In this document: piece by piece, positions 1 to 8,647 of the stretch
How positions within the stretch are numbered: the first letter of the stretch is position 1
Layout: each line of letters opens with the position of its first letter
Assembly: GCF_000473145.1 (NCBI RefSeq)
Contig: NZ_KI421500.1
Coordinates: forward strand, 3,435,725-3,499,724
Source of the DNA: Leisingera daeponensis DSM 23529
GTDB lineage: Bacteria > Pseudomonadota > Alphaproteobacteria > Rhodobacterales > Rhodobacteraceae
Direction of reading: 5' to 3'
DNA length: 64,000 nucleotides
Program-made: the position numbers and the translations under genes
Notes under the pieces: generated by a model
Database searches by the model: none
Seen by the model: only the letters and a program-made list of their open reading frames with translations
Told to the model about the DNA's origin: nothing

Positions 1-882
1 GGCCAGCGCGCGGCGCAGACGCTCAGGTATCTGGGCCGCGATCATGCGGTGCTGGACAAGGGCGACTACCTGCCGCCGCGCGGGGCGGAGGTGGCGCAGA
101 TCCTGGCGCAAGACCCCGCGATCACCCATGTGGTGGCGGTCCATTGCGAGACGTCTTCGGGCATTTTGAACCCGGTGGAGGAGATTTCGCAAGCCACCTA
201 TGCGGCGGGGCGCAAGCTGCTGATAGACTCGATGTCGGCCTTTGGCGCGATCGGGCTGGAGCCTGCGCAGATCCGGTATGAGGCGATGGTGTCCTCGGCC
301 AACAAGTGCATCGAAGGGGTGCCGGGCTTCGGCTTTATCCTTGCCCGCAAGGCGGAAATCGAGGCCGCCGAGGGTAACAGCCATTCGCTGTCCCTGGATG
401 TGCATGCGCAATGGGCCGCGCTGGAGGCGACCGGCCAGTGGCGGTTCACGCCGCCGACACATGTTGCGGCCTCCTTTCTGGAGGCGCTGCGCGCGCATGA
501 AGCGGAGGGCGGGGTGGCCGCGCGCGGCGCGCGCTATGCCAGGAACCGCGACGTGATGGTGGCGGGGATGCGGCAGCTGGGGTTCGAGACCCTGCTGGAC
601 AGCCGCTGGCTGAGCCCCATCATCGTCACATTCTTTTGCCCTGCGGACCGTAATTTCGAGTTCAGCCGCTTTTACGATCTGATGAAGGCGAAGGGCTTTA
701 TCCTCTACCCGGGCAAGCTGACGGTGGTGGACAGCTTCCGCATCGGCTGCATCGGGCAGATGGACGAACATGTGATACGGCGGGTTGTGGCCGCCGCCAA
801 GGAAACCCTGGCCGAAATGGGGGTCGCCAGCGCGGCGCCCCCCGCTGCGGCCCTGAAAGAACGCGCCAAACTGGCCGCCTGA
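1..882 (+). CDS. phnW: 2-aminoethylphosphonate--pyruvate transaminase, 5' end cut by window
   Basis: The reading frame is open from base 1 and ends at a TGA at 880-882, so the start lies outside the window; 293 residues are visible and the family usually has about 365, so roughly 75 N-terminal residues are missing. It is a PLP fold-type I aminotransferase: LLIDSMSAFG carries the PLP-ring aspartate and SSANKCIEGVPGFGF contains the Schiff-base lysine (visible residue 102). The reaction is 2-aminoethylphosphonate plus pyruvate to phosphonoacetaldehyde plus alanine. The gene is followed 20 bases later by phosphonoacetate hydrolase and then the aldehyde dehydrogenase, which fixes its role. The GTG at 49 is not the true start. 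Confidence 0.93.
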   Translation, partial: GQRAAQTLRYLGRDHAVLDKGDYLPPRGAEVAQILAQDPAITHVVAVHCETSSGILNPVEEISQATYAAGRKLLIDSMSAFGAIGLEPAQIRYEAMVSSANKCIEGVPGFGFILARKAEIEAAEGNSHSLSLDVHAQWAALEATGQWRFTPPTHVAASFLEALRAHEAEGGVAARGARYARNRDVMVAGMRQLGFETLLDSRWLSPIIVTFFCPADRNFEFSRFYDLMKAKGFILYPGKLTVVDSFRIGCIGQMDEHVIRRVVAAAKETLAEMGVASAAPPAAALKERAKLAA

Positions 883-902
883 GACACAAAGGACTTCAAG
901 AC

Positions 903-2162
903 ATGACCACTGGAACCCCCTTCACCGGGCCTGTCAACGCCAACGGGCGCAGCTATCCGGCGCCCAAGGTTCCGGCGATTGCGATCTGCCTGGACGGCTG
1001 CGAGCCGGACTACCTGGAGGCGGCCATCGCCCAGGGGCTGATGCCAACGCTGAAGCGGATCCGCGAGACTGGCACGGACCGGCTGGCGCATTCGGTGATC
1101 CCGTCCTTCACCAATCCCAACAACCTCAGCATCGCGACGGGCCGGCCGCCTGCGGTGCACGGGATCTGCGGCAACTACCTTATCGACCCGGACACAGGCG
1201 AAGAAGTGATGATGAACGACGTGCGGTTTTTGCGCGCGCCCACCATCTTCTCGCAATTCTACGAGGCGGGCTGCCGGGTTGCCGTGGTCACCGCCAAGGA
1301 CAAGCTGCGGGCGCTTTTGGGGGCGGGCCTCAGGTTCGACGAAAACCGGGCGGTCGCGTTCTCCTCGGAGCGGTCGGGGGAGACCACCAAGGCGGAGCAC
1401 GGCATTGACAACGCCAGCGCGTGGCTCGGCATGGAGGTGCCGGAGGTCTATTCGGCGGAGCTGAGCGAGTTCGTCTTTGCCGCCGGGGTAAAGCTGTTGC
1501 AGGAGTTCCGCCCGGACGTGATGTACCTGTCGACCACCGACTACATCCAGCACAAGTTCGCCCCGGACGAGCAGGGCGCGCTGGACTTCTATGCGATGTT
1601 CGACAGGTATCTGGCGCAACTGGATGAAACGGGCGCGGCCATCGTGGTGACTGCCGATCACGGCATGAAACCCAAGCACCATGCCGACGGGTCGCCCAAT
1701 GTGGTCTACCTTCAGGATTATCTGGATGAAAGCCTGGGCGCGGGAAAGGCCCGGGTGATCCTGCCGATCACCGATCCTTATGTCGTCCACCACGGCGCGC
1801 TGGGGTCTTTTGCAACTGTGTACCTGCCCGATGGCGTGATAATGAGCGAGATCATTCCGCAGATTGAGGCCCTGGACGGGATTACCCATGTCTTTGACCA
1901 GGACGAGGCCGTGCGCCGTTTTGAGCTGCCCAAGGACCGGATCGGCCATCTGGTGGTGATCTCCGGCGAGAACGTCACGATTGGCACCTCGGCCCACCGT
2001 CACGACCTGGCCGCGCTGAAGGAGCCTTTGCGCAGCCACGGCGGGCTGACGGAACAGGAGGTGCCCTTTATCGTGAACCGGGTTCTGGATCTGCCGGAGC
2101 AGCCTGAGGCTTTGCGCAACTTTGACGCTTTCTTCTACGCCTGCACCGCGGCAGCGCTGTGA
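903..2162 (+). CDS. phnA: phosphonoacetate hydrolase
   Basis: This 419-residue protein belongs to the alkaline phosphatase superfamily. The metal and nucleophile pattern is visible: LDGCEPD (Asp31), the nucleophilic Thr70 in SFTNPNNLS, and the C-terminal-half metal ligands in [10 protein letters not shown]. It hydrolyses the C-P bond of phosphonoacetate to acetate and phosphate, a zinc-dependent cytosolic reaction. It lies between phnW and phnY with 20-base and 16-base gaps, so the three are almost certainly one transcript. Length and motifs are normal for the family. The order W-A-Y is the arrangement known from organisms that oxidise phosphonoacetaldehyde instead of using phosphonatase (PhnX). 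Confidence 0.93.
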   Translation: MTTGTPFTGPVNANGRSYPAPKVPAIAICLDGCEPDYLEAAIAQGLMPTLKRIRETGTDRLAHSVIPSFTNPNNLSIATGRPPAVHGICGNYLIDPDTGEEVMMNDVRFLRAPTIFSQFYEAGCRVAVVTAKDKLRALLGAGLRFDENRAVAFSSERSGETTKAEHGIDNASAWLGMEVPEVYSAELSEFVFAAGVKLLQEFRPDVMYLSTTDYIQHKFAPDEQGALDFYAMFDRYLAQLDETGAAIVVTADHGMKPKHHADGSPNVVYLQDYLDESLGAGKARVILPITDPYVVHHGALGSFATVYLPDGVIMSEIIPQIEALDGITHVFDQDEAVRRFELPKDRIGHLVVISGENVTIGTSAHRHDLAALKEPLRSHGGLTEQEVPFIVNRVLDLPEQPEALRNFDAFFYACTAAAL

Positions 2163-2178
2163 ACCAAGGGGGGACGCT

Positions 2179-3627
2179 ATGACCAGTATCGAAATCCGCA
2201 ACGAGGGCATGCGCATCGGCGGCGAGGCCGTTTTCACCGAAGCAACCGTGCCGGTCCGCTACCCCTATACCGGCGAGGTGGTCGGCACCGTGCCGGCGGG
2301 GCAGGCGGAACACGCCCGCATGGCGTTTGAGATTGCGGCAAACTACAGGCCCAAGCTCACCCGCTATGAGCGCAGCCGAATTCTGCAGCGGGCTGGCGAG
2401 CTGATCGGCGAGAAGCGCGGCTGGCTGGCCGAATGGCTGGTGCTGGAGCTGGGCATCAGCCGCCAGCATGCGATCTATGAGACCAAGCGGGCGCAGGACG
2501 TCTTCCAGTTTGCGGCGGCAGAGGCGCTGAAGGATGATGGCGAGATCTTCTCCTGCGACCTGACCCACAACGGCAAGGCGCGTAAGATCTTCACCAAGCG
2601 CGAGCCGGTCCGGGCGATCTCGGCCATTACCCCTTTCAACCACCCTCTGAACATGGTCAGCCACAAGGTCGCGCCCGCGATTGCCACCAACAACTGCATG
2701 GTCTGCAAGCCGACGGAGCTGACGCCGCTGACCTGCATCGCGCTGGCCGATATCCTCTATGAAGCGGGGCTGCCGCCGGAGATGTTCCAGGTGGTGACCG
2801 GCTGGCCGCAGGACATCGGTGATGAGATGATCACCAACGGCAATATCGACATCATCACCTTCACCGGCGGCGTGCCGGTGGGCAAGATGATCGCCGAAAA
2901 GGGCGTCTACAAGCGGCAGGCGCTGGAGCTGGGGGGCAACGACCCGCTGATCGTGCTGAATGACCTCAGCGATGGCGACCTGGACAAGGCTGCGGCGATT
3001 GCCGTGGCCGGCGCCACCGGCAATTCCGGCCAGCGCTGCACCGCCATCAAGCGCATCTTGGTGCAGGAAAGCGTTGCGGACCGCTTCGTGCCCATGGTGC
3101 TGGAGAAGGCGCGTAAGATCAGGTTCGGCGATCCGCAGGACCCTGAAACGGAACTGGGCTGCGTGATCCATGAACAGGCGGCCGAACTGTTCGAGAACCG
3201 GGTGTTGCAGGCGGAACGGGAGGGTGCCGAAATCCTCTATCACCCCGGCCGCCAGGGGGCGCTGCTGCCGCCGATCGTCGTGGACAAGGTGCCGCACGGC
3301 AGCGAACTGGTGATGGAGGAGACCTTTGGCCCGATCATCCCGATCGTGCGGGTGCCGGATGACGACGCAGAGGTGATGCGGATCTCAAACTCCACCCAGT
3401 TCGGCCTGTCTTCGGGCGTCTGCACCAACGATCTGAACCGGGCGATTGCCTTTATCAACGGGCTGGACGTCGGCACCTGCAACATCTGGGAGCAGCCCGG
3501 CTACCGCATCGAAATGTCCCCGTTCGGCGGCATCAAGGACAGCGGCAACGGCGTCAAGGAAGGGGTGATCGAGGCGATGAAGTTCTTCACCAATGTGAAG
3601 ACCTATTCGCTGCCCTGGCCGGACTGA
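2179..3627 (+). CDS. phnY: phosphonoacetaldehyde dehydrogenase
   Basis: A 482-residue NAD-dependent aldehyde dehydrogenase. The active-site motifs are present: [10 protein letters not shown] with the general-base glutamate and [12 protein letters not shown] with the catalytic cysteine. It oxidises phosphonoacetaldehyde to phosphonoacetate, the PhnA substrate. I chose the ATG at 2179 because it follows the phnA stop by 16 bases and a purine-rich AAGGGGGGA stretch; an in-frame ATG at 2122 would overlap phnA and add 19 residues that do not look like the family. Its assignment to phosphonoacetaldehyde rather than another aldehyde rests mainly on the operon. Confidence 0.9.
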   Translation: MTSIEIRNEGMRIGGEAVFTEATVPVRYPYTGEVVGTVPAGQAEHARMAFEIAANYRPKLTRYERSRILQRAGELIGEKRGWLAEWLVLELGISRQHAIYETKRAQDVFQFAAAEALKDDGEIFSCDLTHNGKARKIFTKREPVRAISAITPFNHPLNMVSHKVAPAIATNNCMVCKPTELTPLTCIALADILYEAGLPPEMFQVVTGWPQDIGDEMITNGNIDIITFTGGVPVGKMIAEKGVYKRQALELGGNDPLIVLNDLSDGDLDKAAAIAVAGATGNSGQRCTAIKRILVQESVADRFVPMVLEKARKIRFGDPQDPETELGCVIHEQAAELFENRVLQAEREGAEILYHPGRQGALLPPIVVDKVPHGSELVMEETFGPIIPIVRVPDDDAEVMRISNSTQFGLSSGVCTNDLNRAIAFINGLDVGTCNIWEQPGYRIEMSPFGGIKDSGNGVKEGVIEAMKFFTNVKTYSLPWPD

Positions 3628-3665
3628 CCCCCGCCCTAGGCCGGGCCCGCGCCCCGCACCGCCGC

Positions 3666-5213
3666 TCAAAGCCGGTCCAGCACCTTCTGCGCGCTGTCCA
3701 GGTATTCCTGCTGCCGCGACCCGGACATCCTGTCCCAGGTGCTGTAGGCCCGCTTCAGGCGGGGATTGTTGCGCAGCCTGTCCCGGTTGCGCACCAGAAA
3801 ATCCCAGTAAAGCGGGTTGAACGGGCAGGCGTCCTCGCCGGTTTTCTTCGACACGCTGTAGCGGCAGCCCGCGCAATGGTCGGACATCTTGTTGATGTAA
3901 TTGCCGCTGGCGGCATAGGGTTTCGACCCCAGCAGGCCGCCGTCGGCATACTGGCTCATGCCGATCACATTGGGGGCCTCCACCCATTCATAGGCGTCAG
4001 CGTAAACCGCCAGATACCATTCGTGCACCTGATGCGGGTCGACGCCTGCCAGCATGGCGAAGTTTCCCGTCACCATCAGCCGCTGGATGTGATGCGCATA
4101 GGCCTCGTCGCGGGTTTGACTGACCGCGGCCGCCACGCAGGCCATGTCCGTCTCAGCCGTCCAGTAGAAGCCGGGCAGGGGGCGGGTGGCCTTCAGAAAG
4201 TTCTGTTCGGTATAGCCCGGCATGTTGCGCCAGTAGATCCCGCGCACATATTCGCGCCAGCCGATGATCTGGCGGATGAACCCCTCGGCCGCATTGAGGG
4301 GGGCATCGCCCTCGTAATAGGCCCGCTCCACCCGGCGGCAGACCTCCAGCGGCTCCAGCAGACCCGCGTTGATGTACTGCGACAGGACGGAGTGGTAGAG
4401 AAACTTCTCCCCCTCCAGCATCGCATCCTGATAGTCGCCGAAATCCGGCAGCGCCTCCCCGGCGAAGCGCTCCAGTGCCGCCAGCGCATCCTCGCGGGTC
4501 ACCGCAAACCAGAACGGGCGCAGGGTGCCGAAGTGATCGCCGAACTGCTCCTCCACCAGATCCAGAACCTCCTCCGTGATCTCATCCGGGGTGGTTTGCG
4601 GCGGCCTTGGCAGCGTCAGGCCGACTTCGGCGGGCTTGCGGTTTTCGTGGTCGAAGTTCCATTGGCCGCCCTCCGGCTCATCGCCGTCCATCAGCAGCCC
4701 GGTTTCGCGGCGCATCTCGCGGTAGAAATACTCCATCCGCAGCTGTTTGCGCCCCTCGGCCCATTCGCCAAACCGATCGTGGGAGCACAGGAACCGGCTG
4801 TCCTGCAGCATATTCAGGGGAATTTCCGCCGCCTCCGCCCAGTCCTGAAGGGCAGTTTTCAGCCGGTATTCGCCGGGCTCGGTCACAACCGCGCGGGCAA
4901 CCGCATGCGCCGCGCGCAGCCGGTCGATCTCGCCAGTCAGGCTGCCGGTGTTTTCCGGGTCGTCCAGCCGCACGTAATGCACCTGCCAGCCGTCCTCCAT
5001 TAGTGCCTTGGCAAAGTGGCGCATTGCCGAAAACAGGAACGCGATCTTCTTCTTGTGGTGCTGGACATAGCCGGCTTCCTCCGCAACTTCCGCCATCAGG
5101 ACGATGTCGCGGTCAGGGTCTGCGTCCTTGAGCGCGGCGATGTTGCGGTTGAGCTGATCGCCCAGAATGAGGATGAGGCTGCGGCCGCCGGACTGATCGT
5201 CAGAGGAGGTCAT
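3666..5213 (-). CDS. FeS cryptochrome/photolyase (PhrB/CryB type)
   Basis: A 515-residue protein of the prokaryotic FeS-BCP/CryPro class of photolyases. It starts with the Rossmann-like antenna domain (LILILGDQLN at residues 13-22) and has the late cysteine set expected to hold a [4Fe-4S] cluster: one in DMACVAA near residue 357 and three in HCAGC and EDACPF near residues 440-457. Members bind FAD and repair (6-4) photoproducts or act as light sensors; which applies here cannot be read. It is the last gene of the leftward operon that begins at 9935, 18 bases after the DUF3833 gene, and is therefore probably under the same sigma-E promoter, in line with a photooxidative-stress role. Confidence 0.88.
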   Translation of the reverse strand: MTSSDDQSGGRSLILILGDQLNRNIAALKDADPDRDIVLMAEVAEEAGYVQHHKKKIAFLFSAMRHFAKALMEDGWQVHYVRLDDPENTGSLTGEIDRLRAAHAVARAVVTEPGEYRLKTALQDWAEAAEIPLNMLQDSRFLCSHDRFGEWAEGRKQLRMEYFYREMRRETGLLMDGDEPEGGQWNFDHENRKPAEVGLTLPRPPQTTPDEITEEVLDLVEEQFGDHFGTLRPFWFAVTREDALAALERFAGEALPDFGDYQDAMLEGEKFLYHSVLSQYINAGLLEPLEVCRRVERAYYEGDAPLNAAEGFIRQIIGWREYVRGIYWRNMPGYTEQNFLKATRPLPGFYWTAETDMACVAAAVSQTRDEAYAHHIQRLMVTGNFAMLAGVDPHQVHEWYLAVYADAYEWVEAPNVIGMSQYADGGLLGSKPYAASGNYINKMSDHCAGCRYSVSKKTGEDACPFNPLYWDFLVRNRDRLRNNPRLKRAYSTWDRMSGSRQQEYLDSAQKVLDRL

Positions 5214-5231
5214 CGGGTGTCACCGCAGGGC

Positions 5232-5780
5232 TTAGCTGGCAGGCCGCATGGTGGCGACCAGCTCCGCAACCTTGAGGCCGAATTTGCGCATCTCGGACTT
5301 GTTCATGATCACCCCGTCCGCGGTGAGATACAGCCAGTCGGTGGCTTTAAGGGTGTGCCCGCCAGCGCTTTCGGGCAGGATGATCTCGTAGGTCAGCTGC
5401 ACGGTGGCGCCGGACACGATGCCCTGCGCCTCTCCAGCCAGGTCATCGGCGGTGGCGGTGAAGGTATTGCCGGGCCCAAGGGTGAGGAACCATTTGCGGC
5501 TTTGGGTGACGCCGTTGGAATAGGTGAACTCTTCGCTCAGCGTGCCGGTATCGCCGTCCCATTCGCCCACCATTTTGGCGGTGAAGCTGTTGGCCATCTT
5601 GCCGGTGGGGCCGAAAATCACCCCTTCCGACAGGATCTCGCCGGACAGGTGCTTGGTCAGGATGAACTGCGGGCCGGTGTCCGCGTAATCCTGCGGCGAC
5701 TGGAAGCGGAAGCTGAACAGGTAGGTTTTCGCGATCATCACAAGCACGATGAGGGCGAGGGCGAGGGTCAGGAGTTTCAT
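5232..5780 (-). CDS. DUF3833 family membrane-anchored protein
   Basis: A 182-residue protein with a single N-terminal hydrophobic helix (residues 3-18) and a predicted beta-rich periplasmic domain beginning around FQSPQDY. The sequence resembles the DUF3833 family, lipocalin-like proteins of unknown activity often found beside cyclopropane-synthase-like genes in proteobacteria. The start codon overlaps the stop of the MFS gene (ATGA at 5777-5780), so translation is probably coupled. Its presence in the lipid-modification operon suggests lipid or fatty-acyl binding; that is inference from context and fold. Confidence 0.75.
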   Translation of the reverse strand: MKLLTLALALIVLVMIAKTYLFSFRFQSPQDYADTGPQFILTKHLSGEILSEGVIFGPTGKMANSFTAKMVGEWDGDTGTLSEEFTYSNGVTQSRKWFLTLGPGNTFTATADDLAGEAQGIVSGATVQLTYEIILPESAGGHTLKATDWLYLTADGVIMNKSEMRKFGLKVAELVATMRPAS

Positions 5781-7006
5781 GCGGTTGCTCTTTCTGATGG
5801 CAGCGTCAGGGCAAAGGCGAAGGCGGCGGTTTTCAAAACGCAGGGCAGGACGGCATAGGCCAGGGCCAGGGCGCTCAGCGCCTGCGGGCTGTTGTCTGCC
5901 CCGGGCTGGAAGCCCTGCTGCTCCAGCAGCGGCAGCGCCAGGGCGGCGGCCAGCGCCAGCGCCAGCTTGCCGGCAAAGGACCAGATCCCGAAGGCAGCGG
6001 AGGCGTTGAGGCCCGCGCGGGTCAGCGCGATGCTGAACATGGCGGGAAGCAGCACCATGTCAGCGCCCAGGGTGGCGCCCGATACCGCGCAGATCACCGC
6101 AAAGCCCAGCAGACTGCCCGGCCCCATAAAGGCTGCGCCGGCAAAGCTGGCAATGGCCAGCGGCATGGCGATCAGCAAGGTTTGTTTCGCGCCGATCCGC
6201 TGGCTGAGGCGCGCCCACAGCGGCACGCTGAGCCCGGCGCAGAGAAAAAACAGCACCAGCAGCGGCCCTGCGTAGGCGGGCAGGTTCAGCCGGTCCTCGA
6301 CAAAGAACAGGAACAGGGTGGAGGTCAGCGCCACCGGCAGGCTGTTGAGCACTGCCAGCGCCAGCAGGCGCACCGCGCCGGCCTGGGTCAGCGCCATCGC
6401 CGACAGCGGCTGCCCGGTGACGGCCGGTCGCCTCCACATGGGCCGGGTGGCCGCAGCGGTCAGCAGGGCAAAGCCGCCGAGGGTCAGGCCAAAGGCGGCA
6501 TAGCCCTGTCCCGCGGCTCCGAGCGCCACAAGAACCGCTGGCGCGATGGCGGCAAAGATCACGCCGCTGAGCATCCCCGCCTCGCGGAAGGCGGCCAGCG
6601 TCATCAGCTCGCGCGGGGTGGATTGTTTGGCCAGCGTGGCACTGCGGCCATAAAGCAGGATCATGCCAAGGCTGTAGGCCGAGAACAGCAAGAGCAGGAT
6701 CAAGACCAGCTTAGGCACCACCAGCGGGCCTGCTGTCAGGCCAAACAGCAGCGGAAAGCCGACGGCCAGACCGCCTGCCGCCGCCAGCGCAAACCAAAGC
6801 TGCGCCTGCGGCCAGCGGTCGATGGCCCAGCCGATCAGCGGGTCCTGAACCAGATCGAACAGGCGGATCAACAGCAGGATGCCGCCAAGCGCCCCCAGGC
6901 CGATCCCCAAATTCACCGAGGCAAATTGCGGCAGGTGAATATAAAGCGGGATCCCCGCCGAGGCGAGCATCATCGCATAGAGGCTGACGCGGGGATACAG
7001 CATCAT
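5777..7006 (-). CDS. MFS transporter (GPH/MFS_2-like)
   Basis: A 409-residue, very hydrophobic protein with about twelve membrane segments. The early segment LFDLVQDPLIGWAIDRW matches the loop 2-3 signature of the glycoside-pentoside-hexuronide/MFS_2 group (D-P-hydrophobic-G-x-x-x-D). The substrate is unknown. The start ATG shares one base with the stop of the CHI-like gene (7006-7008), and the end overlaps the DUF3833 gene, so it is firmly inside the sigma-E-linked operon. Some MFS_2 members move lipids or lysophospholipids; a lipid-related substrate would fit the neighbours but is a guess. Confidence 0.8.
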   Translation of the reverse strand: MMLYPRVSLYAMMLASAGIPLYIHLPQFASVNLGIGLGALGGILLLIRLFDLVQDPLIGWAIDRWPQAQLWFALAAAGGLAVGFPLLFGLTAGPLVVPKLVLILLLLFSAYSLGMILLYGRSATLAKQSTPRELMTLAAFREAGMLSGVIFAAIAPAVLVALGAAGQGYAAFGLTLGGFALLTAAATRPMWRRPAVTGQPLSAMALTQAGAVRLLALAVLNSLPVALTSTLFLFFVEDRLNLPAYAGPLLVLFFLCAGLSVPLWARLSQRIGAKQTLLIAMPLAIASFAGAAFMGPGSLLGFAVICAVSGATLGADMVLLPAMFSIALTRAGLNASAAFGIWSFAGKLALALAAALALPLLEQQGFQPGADNSPQALSALALAYAVLPCVLKTAAFAFALTLPSERATA

Positions 7007-7497
7007 CAGCCCAGCAGCGCGCGGGTGAACCGGGCGGAGCGGGTGTTTGCGCCGACAAAGATCGACATGAAACCGCGCTTGATGCCGGGCTGGCTCAGGG
7101 TGCAGGCGGTGCGCCCGTTACGCAGGAATTTCACCCGGTCCGGCCCCTGGCTGACGGCGAGATACCGGTCGCCGGGGGAGACGGCCTGGAAACAGGCCTC
7201 AAACCGGGCGCGGGCCGGGGCGGGCTGCCCCAGGCGCCGCATTTCGCGCAGGGTGGCTTCGACCAGATCGTCCTGGCTCAGCCTGCGCTGATAGGTGAGC
7301 TCAATTCCGAAATCCTGCGACCAGTCCAGCGGAGCCGCGCCAGGCGTGAACAGCCGCGCCTGATAGACCGGCAGGCCCAGCAGCCGGAAGGTGGCAACGC
7401 CGCGCTGTTCGGCCCCCGGCAGCAGCGACTGTACAGAGGAGGCAAAGCCGACGGCCGGGACCGCAAGAAAACAGAGGGTCAGCAACAGCTTACGCAT
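7006..7497 (-). CDS. chalcone-isomerase-like secreted protein
   Basis: A 163-residue protein with a clear signal peptide (MRKLLLTL... to about GFASS, residues 1-20) and a domain resembling the CHI-like family: RGVATFRLLGLPVYQARLF, then an IELTYQRRLS segment and a C-terminal IKRGFMSIFVG. Bacterial CHI-like proteins lack known catalytic activity, and eukaryotic relatives bind fatty acids. I place the start at the ATG ending at 7497, which overlaps the end of the methyltransferase gene by 8 bases; the longer open frame upstream does not look like protein. Its location in a lipid-modifying operon fits fatty-acid binding in the periplasm. Confidence 0.75.
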   Translation of the reverse strand: MRKLLLTLCFLAVPAVGFASSVQSLLPGAEQRGVATFRLLGLPVYQARLFTPGAAPLDWSQDFGIELTYQRRLSQDDLVEATLREMRRLGQPAPARARFEACFQAVSPGDRYLAVSQGPDRVKFLRNGRTACTLSQPGIKRGFMSIFVGANTRSARFTRALLG

Positions 7498-8647
7498 GGG
7501 CCAGCTCCACCTGCACCACGTTGGTGTGGCCGATGGCAAAGGAGGCGGCGCAGATCTCCAGATAGTACTGCCAGTTGCGGAAGAACGCCTCGCCGTGTCC
7601 CAGTTCCGCGATCCGGCGCTTCTGCGCGGCCAGTCGCTCTGCCCAGATCCGGCAGGTGCGGGCGTAATCCTGGCCAAAGGCGAAACTGTCCGCGACCTGC
7701 AGCCCGGCGGATCTTGCCTGCTGCGCGATCATCTGGTCGGACAGCAGCATGCCGCCGGGAAAGACATACTGGCGGATATAGTCGGAGGAGGTGCGGTAGG
7801 TCGGGAAGAAGTCATCGCGCACCGTGATCGCCTGCAGCAGCACCCGGCCGCCTTCGGCCAGGCTGCTTTTGAGCTTGGCGAAGTAGCTGGGCCAATACCG
7901 CTCTCCCACGGCCTCGATCATCTCGATGGAGACGATGCTGGAGAACTTGCCCTCGATATCGCGGTAATCGCGCAGCTGGATGTCGGCGCGCCCGTCCAGG
8001 CGGCTTTCGGCATAGCTGTGCTGGTTGCGGGAGATGGTGACGCCGGTCACATTGCGGCCTTCGGCACTGGCCTGTTCGGCAAAGCCGCCCCAGCCGCAGC
8101 CGATCTCCAGCACCTGTTCGCCCTCGCCCAGCCGTGACAGGATGCGGGCGTTCTTGCGGGTCTGCGCCTGCGCCAGGTCGTCGCCCTCCGCCCCGAACAG
8201 GCCGGAGGAATAGGTCATGCCGTCGTCCAGCCACAGCTGGTAGAACTCATTGCCAACATCGTAATGGGCGCGGATGTTCTTGCGCGCGCCGCGTTTGGAA
8301 TTGGCCCGCAGCAGGGTGTCGACGATACGGAACTTGGCGCGGTTCAGCGGGCTGGCCTGATCGTAGCTGCCCAGGTGATCCCGGTTGCGCATCGCCAGCT
8401 GCATCAGGGCATCGACCGACGGGGTGTCCCACAAGCCCTGCACATAGGTCTCGCCCAGACCGACCTGGCCGTGCGCCGCCATCGCGGAAACCGCGGCCCA
8501 GTCGTTGATCTGCATTTCAGCCTCGGGGCCGCTGTCGCCGAATTCATACCGTGCGCCATCCGGGGTGCGCAGCGTCAGCCGGCCCTCACGCAGTCTCGCG
8601 CAGGTGTCCAGGAATTCCGACTGAAGGGCTTTGTCCGTGAATGCCAT
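7490..8647 (-). CDS. cyclopropane-fatty-acyl-phospholipid synthase family methyltransferase
   Basis: A 385-residue SAM-dependent methyltransferase of the CFA synthase family. It has the AdoMet motif VLEIGCGWGGFAE, the family-typical GMTYSSGLF segment and the EMIEAVGERYW loop. It would transfer a methyl or methylene group to unsaturated phospholipid acyl chains at the inner membrane. An AAAGGAA ribosome site lies 7 bases before the ATG at 8647. The gene overlaps the upstream FAD gene by 62 bases. In Rhodobacter sphaeroides related RpoE-controlled enzymes include CfaA and UfaM (methylation of vaccenoyl chains toward furan fatty acids); which one this matches cannot be decided by eye, so no symbol is given. 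Confidence 0.88.
   Translation of the reverse strand: MAFTDKALQSEFLDTCARLREGRLTLRTPDGARYEFGDSGPEAEMQINDWAAVSAMAAHGQVGLGETYVQGLWDTPSVDALMQLAMRNRDHLGSYDQASPLNRAKFRIVDTLLRANSKRGARKNIRAHYDVGNEFYQLWLDDGMTYSSGLFGAEGDDLAQAQTRKNARILSRLGEGEQVLEIGCGWGGFAEQASAEGRNVTGVTISRNQHSYAESRLDGRADIQLRDYRDIEGKFSSIVSIEMIEAVGERYWPSYFAKLKSSLAEGGRVLLQAITVRDDFFPTYRTSSDYIRQYVFPGGMLLSDQMIAQQARSAGLQVADSFAFGQDYARTCRIWAERLAAQKRRIAELGHGEAFFRNWQYYLEICAASFAIGHTNVVQVELAHA

Noticed and set aside
705..2237. Minus-strand open frame of 510 codons opposite phnA
   Set aside because: No family features, and phnA on the other strand has intact catalytic motifs.
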